DNA of 64,000 nucleotides from Stenotrophomonas maltophilia (GCF_025642255.1 NZ_CP106759.1:248001-312000); one strand, 5' to 3'. Shown: positions 43,198 through 51,970, counted from the stretch's first letter. A program made the numbers and translations. Notes: generated from the sequence alone by a model not told the origin.

Positions 43198-44307
43198 TCA
43201 TTCCAGCAGGCGCGCCCAGCCCTGCATGCCGTCCAGCCGGGCCAGCACCAGCTTGATGCAGACCAGCAGCGGCACCGCCAGCAGCAGCCCGATCATGCCC
43301 CAGGCCCAGCCGAACACCATCAGTGCCAGGATCAGGACCAGCGGCGAGAGCTTCATGCGCCGGCCCAGCACGATCGGGGTCACCAGCTGGCCCTCCAGGG
43401 TATGCAGGCCCAGATATGCCGCAGCGGGCAGCAGTGCCTGCAGCGGGTCGCGGAATTCGACGAAGCCCATCAGCAGCATCAGCGCCACTCCGATCAACGG
43501 GCCCACATAGGGCGCGAAGTTCAGCAGTGCCGCCACCGTCCCCCACAGCAGCGCTTCCTGCAGGCCGATACCCAGCAGCATCAGCACGCCCGCGAAAACC
43601 AGGCCGACCAGCGTGTTGATCACGCTGATGGTCAGCACATAGCGCGACACCTCGCGCTCGATCGAGCGCAGGATGTCGCTGGTGAAGCGCTGTTGCTGGC
43701 GGTTCGGGAACAATGCGATCGCCGCGCGCTGCAGGCTTTGCCCATAGATCATGAAGAACAGCGTCAGCAGGACCACGGCCAGTACCGAGGCGGCCAGCCG
43801 GGGTGCGCGGGTCAGCATGCGATAGGGATCGTCCAGCTGGGTCCGGATCACCTGCACCTTGCGATTGCTGTCGCCGCCGGCAACGCGGGCGAAGTTCTCG
43901 GCCGCCAGATTGGCCTGCTGCACCGGCTTGGTCAGATCCTGTACCTGCCGGGCGACCTTGCGCAGCTGTTGTGGCGCTTCCTGCGCCCATTCCATCGCCG
44001 GGCCGATCAGCTGCACGGCCAGCGAGCTGGTCACGCCCAGGCCGGCACCGAGAACCAGCAGCGCTCCCAGCGCCCGCGGAATCCACAGCTTCTGCAGCAG
44101 GCGCAGGATCGGGTTGCCGACCAGCGCGAAGAACATCGCCAGCAGTACCGGCAGGATGATGTCCTGTGCGGCCCACAGCGTGTAGGCCACCGCCAGCGTT
44201 GCCAGCACCACCAGCGACATCGGCCCGCGCGGGCGGGTGGGCGGCGGAAGGGCGGCAGCAGACGGTGCGGGTTCGGCCGGTGACGGGGACAGGAGGGACT
44301 CGCTCAT
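43198..44307 (-). CDS. AI-2E/PerM-family transporter
   Basis: This 369-aa inner-membrane protein has a Pro-rich cytoplasmic N-terminus and about eight TM segments. The AI-2E family segment is ALLNFAPYVGPLIGVALMLL with LHTLEGQLVTPIVLGRRMKL. The family includes quorum-signal exporters and Na+/H+ antiporters; the substrate here cannot be read. It stands alone, 31 bp from the HAD gene in the same direction. Confidence 0.88.
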   Translation of the reverse strand: MSESLLSPSPAEPAPSAAALPPPTRPRGPMSLVVLATLAVAYTLWAAQDIILPVLLAMFFALVGNPILRLLQKLWIPRALGALLVLGAGLGVTSSLAVQLIGPAMEWAQEAPQQLRKVARQVQDLTKPVQQANLAAENFARVAGGDSNRKVQVIRTQLDDPYRMLTRAPRLAASVLAVVLLTLFFMIYGQSLQRAAIALFPNRQQQRFTSDILRSIEREVSRYVLTISVINTLVGLVFAGVLMLLGIGLQEALLWGTVAALLNFAPYVGPLIGVALMLLMGFVEFRDPLQALLPAAAYLGLHTLEGQLVTPIVLGRRMKLSPLVLILALMVFGWAWGMIGLLLAVPLLVCIKLVLARLDGMQGWARLLE

Positions 44308-44374
44308 CGACGTACCGACCGGGAAGGGGAGCCTATTATCCGTCCGCCGCAGTCAACGCGGCGGATGCTGTTCG

Positions 44375-44812
44375 TCAACGTTCGGACAGTTCGGTGGCCG
44401 CTTCGGCAGGCCGCGGTTCGCGCGCCTCAGGCTCGGCAGGTGGCGCGGAAGCGGGTGCCGCGGCAGCGGGAGCGACCGGATCGGCGGCGGCTTCGGCAGT
44501 GTCGGCCGCATCGTCTGCGGTGTCGGCGGCGTAGGCTGCCACGGCGGCAGCCAGCGCTGCCTGGCCGCTGGCCACCAGGCTGGAGACCGAGCCGATCATC
44601 TGCAGCCAGCGCGCACCGTTCACTTTGCCCGGCACTTCCAGCTTGCCGGCCACGAAGCCACCGGCCAGGCCGACCACCACGATGCGCAGGGGAGACCAGC
44701 CCCTGCGCCAGACCTCGCTGAGCACGGTCCAGTTGTCCTGGGTTTCACCCATGCGCACGGCCACCACCTGTTCGCAACGTTTCACCCGCCGCTGCAATGC
44801 GCCGAACTTCAT
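44375..44812 (-). CDS. YqjK-position protein, Ala-rich tail
   Basis: This 145-aa protein has a basic start (MKFGALQRRVKRCEQVV), a short hydrophobic stretch (PLRIVVVGLAGGFVAGKLEV) and a C-terminal Ala/Glu/Asp/Pro-rich tail. It was not firmly recognised. It is the third gene of a set whose first two members look like E. coli YqjD and YqjE, and so holds the place of YqjK. ATG 44812 overlaps the upstream stop (ATGA). Confidence 0.55.
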   Translation of the reverse strand: MKFGALQRRVKRCEQVVAVRMGETQDNWTVLSEVWRRGWSPLRIVVVGLAGGFVAGKLEVPGKVNGARWLQMIGSVSSLVASGQAALAAAVAAYAADTADDAADTAEAAADPVAPAAAAPASAPPAEPEAREPRPAEAATELSER

Positions 44813-45279
44813 GGCTTGCCCTCCGGTATCTGTACGCCGGCATCGGGATCGTCTTCGCTGGGCTCGTCGAACAGGCCAAGGCGCGACAGCTGGCGCCGGG
44901 TAGCATGCATGCCGGTGTGGTGGAAGAAGTAGGACACCCGCCAGATCGCATAGCCGGTTACCGCGAGGCTGATCAGCGAGGTGATCAGAAGCGCCTGCAG
45001 CCAACTCAGGCCCCAGCTCTGCAGCAGGGCGATGAGCGTGGCGGCCATCAGCAGCCAGGCCGAGGCCCCGAACACGATCGCCACGCCCGCCCAGGCCAGG
45101 GCCCGGCCGAACGCACTGCGGGCGAGCGCGAAATCCGACGAGGCCAGGCGACGCAGCGAGCGCAGCGTGTGCTTGGCCGAATCGGCGGCGGCGCGACCGG
45201 CCGCGCCGACCTGGCGGATGCTCTCGTCCAGCGGCGGGGTGGCCGCCGGATCGGGGCGTTGCGTGTTGTCTTCGCTCAC
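44809..45279 (-). CDS. Phage-holin-like membrane protein (YqjE/DUF1469 family)
   Basis: This 156-aa protein has two close TM helices (about 62-85 and 92-114, AWAGVAIVFGASAWLLMAAT and ALLITSLISLAVTGYAIWRV) between a helical N-terminal region and an acidic tail. This is the YqjE/holin III-like pattern. In spite of the name it is a chromosomal stress-operon protein and not a phage lysis gene. It lies between the YqjD-like and YqjK-position genes. Confidence 0.78.
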   Translation of the reverse strand: MSEDNTQRPDPAATPPLDESIRQVGAAGRAAADSAKHTLRSLRRLASSDFALARSAFGRALAWAGVAIVFGASAWLLMAATLIALLQSWGLSWLQALLITSLISLAVTGYAIWRVSYFFHHTGMHATRRQLSRLGLFDEPSEDDPDAGVQIPEGKP

Positions 45280-45288
45280 GCCGTGGAC

Positions 45289-45654
45289 TTACTTGTCGCT
45301 GCTGCCGCGAGCCAGCTTGGCGATGATCCAGCCAGTGGCGAAGGCAACACCGAACGATGCCAAGGGACGTTCACGGATCAGTTCAGCGGCGCTGTCGATC
45401 AGATCCTTGCCCTTGTCCATCAGTGCATCGACCTGTTCCTTGGCGGCAGCGCCGCCGAATTCAGCCGCAGCCAGGCCGGACAGCGCCGTGTCGGACAGCT
45501 CGGCCTTGACGTTGGCCTTGCCGATGCGCAGTTCGTCGGTTGCAGCGCCGGTCGCGCCCTTGATCGCACCGCCGGCAGCACTGGCGGCCTGCTTGAGGTG
45601 GGAACCGGCTTCACCCAGGTGTTCCTTCAGGTTCTCGGTATTGGTGGGGCTCAT
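45289..45654 (-). CDS. YqjD/ElaB-family (DUF883) membrane-anchored protein
   Basis: This 121-aa protein has a long amphipathic Ala/Gly/Lys helix region. A C-terminal anchor, RPLASFGVAFATGWIIAKLA, resembles the RERPWxSxGxAxxxGxxxG end of YqjD/ElaB. Those E. coli proteins sit in the inner membrane and bind ribosomes in stationary phase. It is the first gene of the three-gene set; the next gene begins 9 bp after its stop. Confidence 0.78.
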   Translation of the reverse strand: MSPTNTENLKEHLGEAGSHLKQAASAAGGAIKGATGAATDELRIGKANVKAELSDTALSGLAAAEFGGAAAKEQVDALMDKGKDLIDSAAELIRERPLASFGVAFATGWIIAKLARGSSDK

Positions 45655-45757
45655 CGAATCACTCCTGTTGCGATGGGGGAACGGACGATCGGCTTCAGCC
45701 GACAGGGACGTACAGCAATAGCACTGGCCGGGTATAGGGGGTGTTACGGCGGAGCGA

Positions 45758-47191
45758 TCAGCGCATCACCAACTGGCCCTGCTGCTGGCCGTTGTTGCGC
45801 AGGATGCGCAGCACCAGGGTCGGCGGCCGCTGCTGGAAATTGGCGCGCCAGCTGGCCAGGTCGGCGAATTCACCCACCGTGGCATCGGTGATGATGTCGC
45901 CCTGCTGGAGCCCGTTGCTGGCTGCGCGGCTGCCGCGCTTGACCTCGCTGACCAGCACCCCGCGTACGCCGGACTGGCGCAGCGATTCGGGCAGGTCGAC
46001 GAAGGTCGCGCCGCCCAGGCGCGGGTCCAGGCTGTCGCCGCTGGCGGCGCGCGCCTGCTCCTTCAGCGTCGCCCGGATCTGCAGCGGCTTGCCTTCGCGG
46101 CGCACGTCCAGCGTCAGTACGCTGCCTACCGCTGCCAGGCCCTCCACGTTGTGCAGGGCTTCGGCGCTGTCCACGCGCTGACCGTTGGCAGCAACCACCA
46201 CGTCGCCCGGCTTCAGCCCGGCCGCCGCACCGGCCGAACCGGCCAGTACCCGGGTGATCAGCGCGCCGCGGGTTTCGCCCAGGCCCAGGCCCTGGGCGAT
46301 CTGCGCGCTCAGGTTCTGGCTTTCCACGCCCAGGGTGCCGCGCACCACCACGCCATGCTTGACCAGCTGGTCGACCACGCTGCGCGCCAGGTTGGTGGGA
46401 ATGGCCAGGCCCAGGCCGATGTTGCCGGCCATGCTGCCCTGCGGGTTGAAGCTGGCGGTGTTGATGCCGACCAGCTGGCCCTGCAGATCGACCAGCGCAC
46501 CTCCGGAGTTGCCCGGGTTGATCGAGGCGTCGGTCTGGATGAAGTTCTGGTAGCCCAGCCCACGGATGCCACTGCGGCCGACCGCCGAGACGATGCCCGA
46601 GGTCACCGTCTGGCTGAAGCCGAACGGATTGCCGATCGCCACCACGAAGTCGCCGACCCGCAGCTGGTCGCTGTTGCCGAGCTTGATCTCGGTGAGGTTC
46701 TGCGCCGGGATGCGGATCAGGGCGATGTCGGTGTCGCGGTCCGAACCGAGGAATTCCGCCTTGACCGTGCGCCCGTCAGCGAGCGTCACCTGCACGTCAT
46801 CGGCGTTCTCGATGACGTGGTGGTTGGTCAGCACCAAGCCTTCCTTCGCGTCGATGATGACGCCCGAACCCAGCGATTCGTTGATCCGTTCCTGCGGAAT
46901 GTCCGGGAACAGGCGGCGGAAGAACGGGTCGTTGAAGAAGGGGTTGCGTACCCGTACCACCTGCTTGGTATTGACGCTGACCACGGCGGGCATGGTCTTT
47001 TCCAGCATCGGTGCCAGCGAAGGCACCGGCTGGCCGGCGACCGAAGCCGGCAATGCGGCGGTGGCCGGAAGGGCAGCCGGCAAGGGCGCGGCGTCGGCGC
47101 GGTTGTCCAGGTGGGCGTTGATGCCGGTGGCGACGAATCCACCGAAGGCGGCGGCGATTGCGAGCGTGAGAAGGGTAGGTAGCGGTCGCAT
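45758..47191 (-). CDS. degP: Do-family (DegP/DegQ) periplasmic serine protease
   Basis: This 477-aa exported protease-chaperone has a signal or anchor at about 1-24. The trypsin-like domain has catalytic His125 (LTNHHVIE), Asp155 (DRDTDIALI) and Ser229 (NPGNSGGAL). Two PDZ domains follow (about 290-380 and 395-470, including GLKPGDVVVAANGQ and GLQQGDIITDA). It degrades or refolds misfolded envelope proteins. ATG 47191 is preferred because the signal sequence starts there; the open frame continues about 100 codons upstream without similarity. DegP, DegQ and MucD cannot be told apart here. Confidence 0.92.
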   Translation of the reverse strand: MRPLPTLLTLAIAAAFGGFVATGINAHLDNRADAAPLPAALPATAALPASVAGQPVPSLAPMLEKTMPAVVSVNTKQVVRVRNPFFNDPFFRRLFPDIPQERINESLGSGVIIDAKEGLVLTNHHVIENADDVQVTLADGRTVKAEFLGSDRDTDIALIRIPAQNLTEIKLGNSDQLRVGDFVVAIGNPFGFSQTVTSGIVSAVGRSGIRGLGYQNFIQTDASINPGNSGGALVDLQGQLVGINTASFNPQGSMAGNIGLGLAIPTNLARSVVDQLVKHGVVVRGTLGVESQNLSAQIAQGLGLGETRGALITRVLAGSAGAAAGLKPGDVVVAANGQRVDSAEALHNVEGLAAVGSVLTLDVRREGKPLQIRATLKEQARAASGDSLDPRLGGATFVDLPESLRQSGVRGVLVSEVKRGSRAASNGLQQGDIITDATVGEFADLASWRANFQQRPPTLVLRILRNNGQQQGQLVMR

Positions 47192-47682
47192 GGGAGTCGG
47201 TTCGCAGGCGTGGGATGGGGGCCGTTGGCCCATACGGTAAAACAAGCTGAATGAATCTGCCGCGGCGTGGATAAATGCGCGATGAAAGAGACCCTCGTCG
47301 ATGCGGCGCCCGACGACGGCTGACCCGCCTGCGGTGCGGTCGGCCATCGGCGCTACACCGATAGGGTGTGTCCGCCGGCGTGGCCAGGACACCCTCTGAT
47401 ACTTGCGCAGTTCCGCCGATCCACGGTGCGCGATGGCACGTCGCGCGTGCAGGTTCCGGCAAGGGGCGTGCAGGCAGCCCGTCGCCGCGACGTGCACCTC
47501 AATCCGATGGCGCAGCGCTGAAAAAAAGGGGTTTGCTGCGGATCGACGGTAGCAGCACCAGCCTCCCCCTACACTACTATCGTCGCAGCAGACGCGATTG
47601 CAGGCGTACCACCCGTTCCACGATCGTCATTGTCGGTATAGCATCGCCCCGTTTTGACAATCCACGCCCCCAGGAGGGCAAC
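47192..47682. other. Divergent intergenic region of 491 bp
   Basis: The region separates the Deg protease and the histone-like gene. I see no convincing gene. An A7 run stands at about 47521-47528. A TATAGC hexamer (47636-47641) may be the -10 of the histone-like gene, and a TTGACA nearby (about 47654) is too close to the start to serve as its -35. An envelope-stress promoter for the protease would be expected but was not identified with confidence. Confidence 0.45.
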
Positions 47683-48510
47683 ATGAGCAACGGTAATGGT
47701 GTGTCGGTCGTGACCGACGCCGTCGAGAACGCGAAAGAAACCGCCACCAACGTCGGCGAGACCATCGCCCACGCCGCTGAAGACGCAGTGAAGTCGGTCA
47801 AGAAGACCGTCAAGCGCGCCCGCAAGGCCGCCACCACCCGCGTCGCCAAGGCCAAGAAGGCCGTGGCCAAGGTCGAGAAGACCGTTGCCAAGAAGGCCGA
47901 GAAGGCCGCCAAGTCGGTCGGCAAGACGGTCGCCAAGGCCAAGCAGAAGCTGGAAGCCGCCAAGAAGAATGCCAAGGCCGAAGCCGCTGCCCTGAAGAAG
48001 GAAGTGGCCAAGAAGAAGGCCGCTGCCGGCAAGACTGTCGCCAAGAAGGCTGCTGTTGCCAAGAAGTCCACCAAGGCCGCCACCAAGGCTGCCGGCAAGA
48101 AGGTCGCCACGGTGAAGAAGGCTGCGACCAAGAAGGCAGCCGCCACCAAGAAGACGGTTGCCAAGAAGGCCGCCGCCGCGAAGAAGGTTGTCGGCAAGAA
48201 GGTGGCCACCGCCAAGAAGGCCGTGGCCAAGAAGACGGTCGCCGCCAAGAAGGTGGCTGGCAAGAAGACCGTGGCCGCGAAGAAGGTCGTCGGCAAGAAG
48301 GTTGCCGCTACCCGCAAGGTCGCCACCAAGAAGACGGCTGCCGCCAAGAAGGTTGTCGGCAAGAAGGCCGCTGCTACCCGCAAGACGGTTGCCAAGAAGG
48401 CAGCGACCACCAAGAAGGCTGTCGCCCGCAAGGCTGCACCGCTGAAGAAGGCCGCTGCCAAGAAGGCCCCGGCGAAGAAGGCCGTGCGCAAGGCCGCCAA
48501 GCGCAAGTAA
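47683..48510 (+). CDS. Histone H1-like Lys/Ala-rich DNA-binding protein
   Basis: This 275-aa protein has an acidic/neutral head of about 40 residues (VSVVTDAVENAKETATNVGE) followed by about 230 residues made almost only of Lys, Ala, Val, Thr and Gly. The repeated units are of the type KKVVGKKVAT and KKTVAKKAAA. This matches bacterial H1-like tails (AlgP/Hc1-type), which coat DNA. The repeats also exist at DNA level (gccaagaaggcc-type), which could allow length changes. The Shine-Dalgarno AGGAGGG lies 6 nt before ATG 47683, and a long hairpin terminator follows. Confidence 0.88.
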   Translation: MSNGNGVSVVTDAVENAKETATNVGETIAHAAEDAVKSVKKTVKRARKAATTRVAKAKKAVAKVEKTVAKKAEKAAKSVGKTVAKAKQKLEAAKKNAKAEAAALKKEVAKKKAAAGKTVAKKAAVAKKSTKAATKAAGKKVATVKKAATKKAAATKKTVAKKAAAAKKVVGKKVATAKKAVAKKTVAAKKVAGKKTVAAKKVVGKKVAATRKVATKKTAAAKKVVGKKAAATRKTVAKKAATTKKAVARKAAPLKKAAAKKAPAKKAVRKAAKRK

Positions 48511-48523
48511 TCGCGCGAGCGGC

Positions 48524-48559
48524 GAAGGCCCCTCCGCCCTGCCGGGCGGTGGGGCCTTC
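48524..48559 (+). terminator. Terminator of the histone-like gene
   Basis: GAAGGCCCC-TCCGCCC pairs with GGGCGGT-GGGGCCTTC around a 4-nt loop (one G-T pair), starting 13 nt after the stop. A CT-rich stretch follows without a full T-tract. Confidence 0.8.
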
Positions 48560-48644
48560 TGCGTTCATGGGGGACAACGGCCCGGCATGAAGCCTGCGGG
48601 ATCGTCCTGGGGCAAGATGAAGTCCCTCCGCTGGAGTTCCCATC

Positions 48645-49328
48645 ATGCGCGGCATCGATTTCAGTTCCTGGCAGGGAGTGCTTTCCACGTTGGCCGGCCT
48701 GGTCCTGATCACGCTGCTGGGTGTGGGTATCCGCCTGCTGGTGATGCAGACCCTGCAGCAGCGCCGCGAGCGCGAGAACCGGCAGATCAACGAACGGCTG
48801 CGCACGCTGATGGCCGCCTACAAGACCCTGGGCGGTTCGTTCACCGGTGAGCTGGGGGTCGACCCCAGCCATCTGCGCGACCTGCGCCAGCGCGCCCATG
48901 AGCAGGGCATCGTCGAACCCGGCTCGGATCGCGCGAGGCGCATCCGCGATGCCGTCGAAGCGGCCTTGTCGGACATCCTGCTGCTGGGTACCGATGAGCA
49001 GGTGCGGCTGGCCGCGCGCGCCGCCGATGAGCTGGCGCAGGGACGGCCGGTGCACACGCATGAGCTGGTGGTGTCGCTGCGCGATTTTGTCCGCGAAGCC
49101 TTGGATCTGGCGCCGATCCCGGCCGATCTGCAGATTCCACGGCAGGGCCCGACCCGGCCCGCGGGCGGCAGCGGGGGCGGCAAAGGCCGCCCTGAAGGCG
49201 AAGGCAAGGGCGGCCGTGCGGGCGGCGGCGGAATGGGCATGGGCGCCGGCATGGGCGGGCTCGGCCTGGGGGCCGGCGCCGCGCTGGGCGCCGGCACTGC
49301 CGGAGAAGACGACGCAGGTACGCGCTGA
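48645..49328 (+). CDS. Membrane-anchored protein with Gly-rich C-terminus, unknown function
   Basis: This 227-aa protein has one TM helix (about 13-33, LSTLAGLVLITLLGVGIRLLV) and a charged helical cytoplasmic region at about 40-165 (ERENRQINERLRTLMAAYKT and FVREALDLAPIPADLQIPRQ). The final 55 residues are nearly all Gly with Met/Lys/Ala (GMGMGAGMGG). It was not recognised as a named family. A GGAG Shine-Dalgarno precedes ATG 48645. It stands alone in direction and follows the histone-like gene's terminator. Confidence 0.65.
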   Translation: MRGIDFSSWQGVLSTLAGLVLITLLGVGIRLLVMQTLQQRRERENRQINERLRTLMAAYKTLGGSFTGELGVDPSHLRDLRQRAHEQGIVEPGSDRARRIRDAVEAALSDILLLGTDEQVRLAARAADELAQGRPVHTHELVVSLRDFVREALDLAPIPADLQIPRQGPTRPAGGSGGGKGRPEGEGKGGRAGGGGMGMGAGMGGLGLGAGAALGAGTAGEDDAGTR

Positions 49329-49342
49329 GCGCCGCGAAGGCG

Positions 49343-49702
49343 TCAGCGGGTCAGTTCGTAGATGGGTGTGAAACCGCCATAGATCATCCGCGCACCGTCG
49401 AACGGCATCGGGTTCTTCGCGGGGTCCAGGCGCGGGTCTTCCATCATCTTCTGCATGCCCGCATCACGGGTGGCCTTGTCAGGCCACTCGATCCAGGAAA
49501 ACACCACCGTCTCTTCCGGTGTCGCTTTCACTGCGCCGAAGAAGTCCGTCGTCTTGCCATGCGGCACGTCATCGCCCCAGCACTCGACCACGCGCAGCGC
49601 CCCGTACTCGATGAAGACCACGTCGCCGCTTCGCGCATGGGCGAGGAACTTTTCCTTGTTGGCGGTGGGAACCGCCAGAACGAAACCATCGATGTAACTC
49701 AT
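49343..49702 (-). CDS. DUF1428-family protein
   Basis: This 119-aa soluble protein has the pattern YIDGFVLAVPTANKEKFLAH, VVECWGDDVPHGKTTDFFGA, and FSWIEWPDKATRDAGMQKMM with a PMPFDGARMIYGGF end. This matches the YbaA/DUF1428 ferredoxin-like dimeric fold (Dabb-like). No reaction is known. ATG 49702 has an AGGCA ribosome site. Single gene. Confidence 0.88.
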   Translation of the reverse strand: MSYIDGFVLAVPTANKEKFLAHARSGDVVFIEYGALRVVECWGDDVPHGKTTDFFGAVKATPEETVVFSWIEWPDKATRDAGMQKMMEDPRLDPAKNPMPFDGARMIYGGFTPIYELTR

Positions 49703-49976
49703 TGCCTGCCTCCGTGATGGACCGCACTGCATGTGCGGCCTTCTTCTGTTCGACGAACCAGGGCGCCGCAGATCGACACGGCCGCGATCGAAGCATTCAG
49801 GACGTACCCGCGCGCCGCGCGTATGCCAGAGACCGCCTGAATCAAGCCAGAAAATTCAGCAATGCGAAGGTTGCTGTTTTCAGGGTGCGTTGTGGCGAAT
49901 AACGGAGAATTTACATTCCCGATGCGACGGCGCTTCCGCGCTGCTGCTCACCATAAGAAAGTAAAGGTGTACCCCC

Positions 49977-50549
49977 ATGAAGAATTCGCTGATTGCCCTG
50001 GCGCTGGCTGCTGCCCTGCCGTTCTCCGCCTCGGCTGCCGAGAACCTGTCCTACAACTATGCTGAAGCCAACTACGCCAAGACCGACATCGACGCGTTCA
50101 AGGCCGACGGCTGGGGCGTGAAGGGTTCCTACGGCTTCCTGCCGAACTTCCACGCCTTCGGTGACTACAGCCGCCAGGAAATCGACCACACCAATCTCAA
50201 GCTGGACCAGTGGAAGGTCGGCGTCGGCTACAACCAGGAAATCGCACCGTCGACCGACTTCGTGGCCCGCGTGGCGTACCAGAAGCGTGACCTGGAGCAT
50301 GGCCTGGATTTCAACGGCTACAGCGCTGAAGCCGGCATCCGCACCGCGTTCGGTGCCCACGCCGAAGTCTACGGCATGGTTGGTTACGAAGACTTCTCGA
50401 AGAAGCGCGGCATCAATCCGGAAGGCGAGTGGTACGGCCGCCTGGGTGGTCAGGTGAAGCTGAACCAGAACTGGGGCCTGAACGGCGAGCTCAAGATGAA
50501 CCGCGACGGTGACAAGGAATACACCGTCGGCCCGCGCTTCAGCTGGTAA
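49977..50549 (+). CDS. ax21: Ax21-family outer-membrane protein
   Basis: This 190-aa exported protein has a signal peptide at about 1-20 (MKNSLIALALAAALPFSASA) and alternating beta strands ending in VGPRFSW, whose terminal aromatic residue suits BAM-dependent insertion. Hallmarks are ENLSYNYAEANYAKTDID and the GVGYNQEIAPSTDFVARVAY strand. This is the Ax21 protein of Stenotrophomonas/Xanthomonas. It was linked to virulence and biofilm traits; its proposed role as a secreted signal is disputed. It is a single gene closed by a strong hairpin at 50584. Confidence 0.93.
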   Translation: MKNSLIALALAAALPFSASAAENLSYNYAEANYAKTDIDAFKADGWGVKGSYGFLPNFHAFGDYSRQEIDHTNLKLDQWKVGVGYNQEIAPSTDFVARVAYQKRDLEHGLDFNGYSAEAGIRTAFGAHAEVYGMVGYEDFSKKRGINPEGEWYGRLGGQVKLNQNWGLNGELKMNRDGDKEYTVGPRFSW

Positions 50550-50583
50550 TCGCTGCAGGCGCTCTGCGCCCTGCGTGCATCGA

Positions 50584-50607
50584 CAGGCCCGGCATCTGCC
50601 GGGCCTG
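50584..50607 (+). terminator. Terminator of ax21
   Basis: CAGGCCCGGCA pairs with TGCCGGGCCTG around a tight loop, then TTG. It starts 34 nt after the ax21 stop. Confidence 0.8.
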
Positions 50608-50735
50608 TTGCGTTCCACCCAACCGAAATGAAATCTGACTGCGGCTGCGCAGTCGATGCTGCATTGCAACGAATTGGATTCCGCCGTTGCAGGGCGCGAC
50701 CTACGGTGGGCATCCACTTCCGCCGGATCCGACTG

Positions 50736-51407
50736 ATGCCGCCCGCCCCCGCCACCCCGCATACCGGGAAGCTGCGCCGCCTGGCGCTGCTGGATCCGCA
50801 TCCGGTGCTGCGGCTGGGCCTGGAAGTGTTGTTATGTGAGCACAGCGGTCTGCAGGTCCGTGGCAGCTTCGCCAATGAAGCCGACCTGCTGTCGCTGCTG
50901 CATCAGCAGCCCGGTTGTGTCGATCTGCTGGTGATCGATGCCCTTCCGCTGGGTGACCAGGGGGTTGGCCTGCAACTGCTGCGCACGCTGTCGCAGCAGT
51001 GGCCGTCGTTGCCGGTGCTGGTGCTTTCAGCCCATTGCAACGCCAGCACGGTGGTGACGGCCATGCAGGCCGGCGCGCGCGGCTTCCTGTCCAAGGCGAC
51101 CGCACCGCGCGTGCTGCTGCGGGCTGTGGAGGTGGTGGCCCGGGGTGGGCGGTTCGTGCCGCCGGAACTGCGCCCGCAGTTGAGCCGCTCGCGGGCGCGC
51201 CGCATGCCCTCATTGATGCCGCTCAGCCGCCGCGAGCGCGAGGTGCTGCGCCTGGTGCTGGAAGGCTGCAGCACCGGCGAAGTCGCGCAGCGCTTCGGCC
51301 GTTCCGCAAGCACGGTCAGCTCGCAGAAAAAAGCCGCCTACCAGAAGCTCGGCATCCGCAGCGACGGCGAGTTGTTCCGCATCCGCCACCTGCTCGAATG
51401 CGGCTGA
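50736..51407 (+). CDS. LuxR-type response regulator with atypical receiver
   Basis: This 223-aa protein has a receiver-like domain (about 15-135) and a LuxR helix-turn-helix (LSRREREVLRLVLEGCSTGE, then VAQRFGRSASTVSSQKKAAY). The usual paired acids after strand 1 read LLDPHP, so only Asp20 is present; the candidate phospho-site is Asp68 (LLVIDALPLGD). The switch Lys is in GFLSKATAP. Phosphorylation may be weak or absent. ATG 50736 is preferred; the frame is open 36 codons upstream over the ax21 trailer. No kinase gene adjoins it. It has the same end pattern as the regulator at 58179-58805. Confidence 0.8.
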   Translation: MPPAPATPHTGKLRRLALLDPHPVLRLGLEVLLCEHSGLQVRGSFANEADLLSLLHQQPGCVDLLVIDALPLGDQGVGLQLLRTLSQQWPSLPVLVLSAHCNASTVVTAMQAGARGFLSKATAPRVLLRAVEVVARGGRFVPPELRPQLSRSRARRMPSLMPLSRREREVLRLVLEGCSTGEVAQRFGRSASTVSSQKKAAYQKLGIRSDGELFRIRHLLECG

Positions 51408-51416
51408 AACCCGGGC

Positions 51417-51806
51417 TTATTCGCCCTGGTACTGCTTTTCTTCGACCAGTGCCGAACCTGCAACGCGGTTGATCTCGTTCTTGACCTGCACGCGCTCGCC
51501 ATTGGTACCGTACACGCCGCGCGCCAGCTGGACGAAGGCATCATCGAACACCTGTGCCGCTTCCTTGTCGCGCAGCTGGTCCTGGATGTCCCACATGCGC
51601 TCGTTGATGGCCTTGAGCTGCTGCTTCAGCGCGGCAAGTGCCGGCTGTGCCTGCAGCTGCTGCTGCAGCAACGGCAGCAGGCCGTCCAGCTCGGTGCGCA
51701 CATTGGCCAGCTTGGTGGCATCGCCGATGCGTTCGGCCTTGATCTCGAGAATGGTGATCTTGTCGATCAGCTCGCCGATCGATACCGGCGTCAGGATGGC
51801 GTCCAT
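51417..51806 (-). CDS. DUF6165-like helical protein
   Basis: This 129-aa soluble protein opens with the conserved-looking VSIGELIDKITILEIKAERI and continues as long heptad-like helices (LLQQQLQAQPALAALKQQLK). No enzymatic motif is seen. I recall the opening pattern from proteins annotated DUF6165, some beside glycosyltransferase or sulfotransferase genes; here the neighbours do not suggest that. It is likely a coiled-coil oligomer. Convergent with the regulator gene, 9 bp apart. Confidence 0.7.
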   Translation of the reverse strand: MDAILTPVSIGELIDKITILEIKAERIGDATKLANVRTELDGLLPLLQQQLQAQPALAALKQQLKAINERMWDIQDQLRDKEAAQVFDDAFVQLARGVYGTNGERVQVKNEINRVAGSALVEEKQYQGE

Positions 51807-51970
51807 GGGGGGTTTCCTGGAAACAGGCGGCCATCATACCGCGCCACTGCCAAGCGGTTTTACGCTGATTTTGCGCCCCGGCCACGGTAGCGCCATCGAA
51901 CCGTTACGGCCCTGCCATCGACACTGCCGTCCCGGCGGTTGAGCCGCCATTGGATGAGGAATGATGTGCA

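Noticed and set aside
39852..43256. 1134-codon open frame across the catalase, aminopeptidase and HAD genes
   Set aside because: It runs antisense to three well-identified genes, has low-complexity Arg/Gln/His/Gly composition and no recognisable fold.
44809..45279. Prophage holin suggested by the family name
   Set aside because: No lysis, integrase or structural phage genes adjoin it, and the neighbours are YqjD- and YqjK-like, so it is a chromosomal stress operon.
47683..48510. Possible CRISPR array in the region of regular repeats
   Set aside because: The periodic units are in-frame Lys/Ala codons without unique spacers and with no cas genes nearby.
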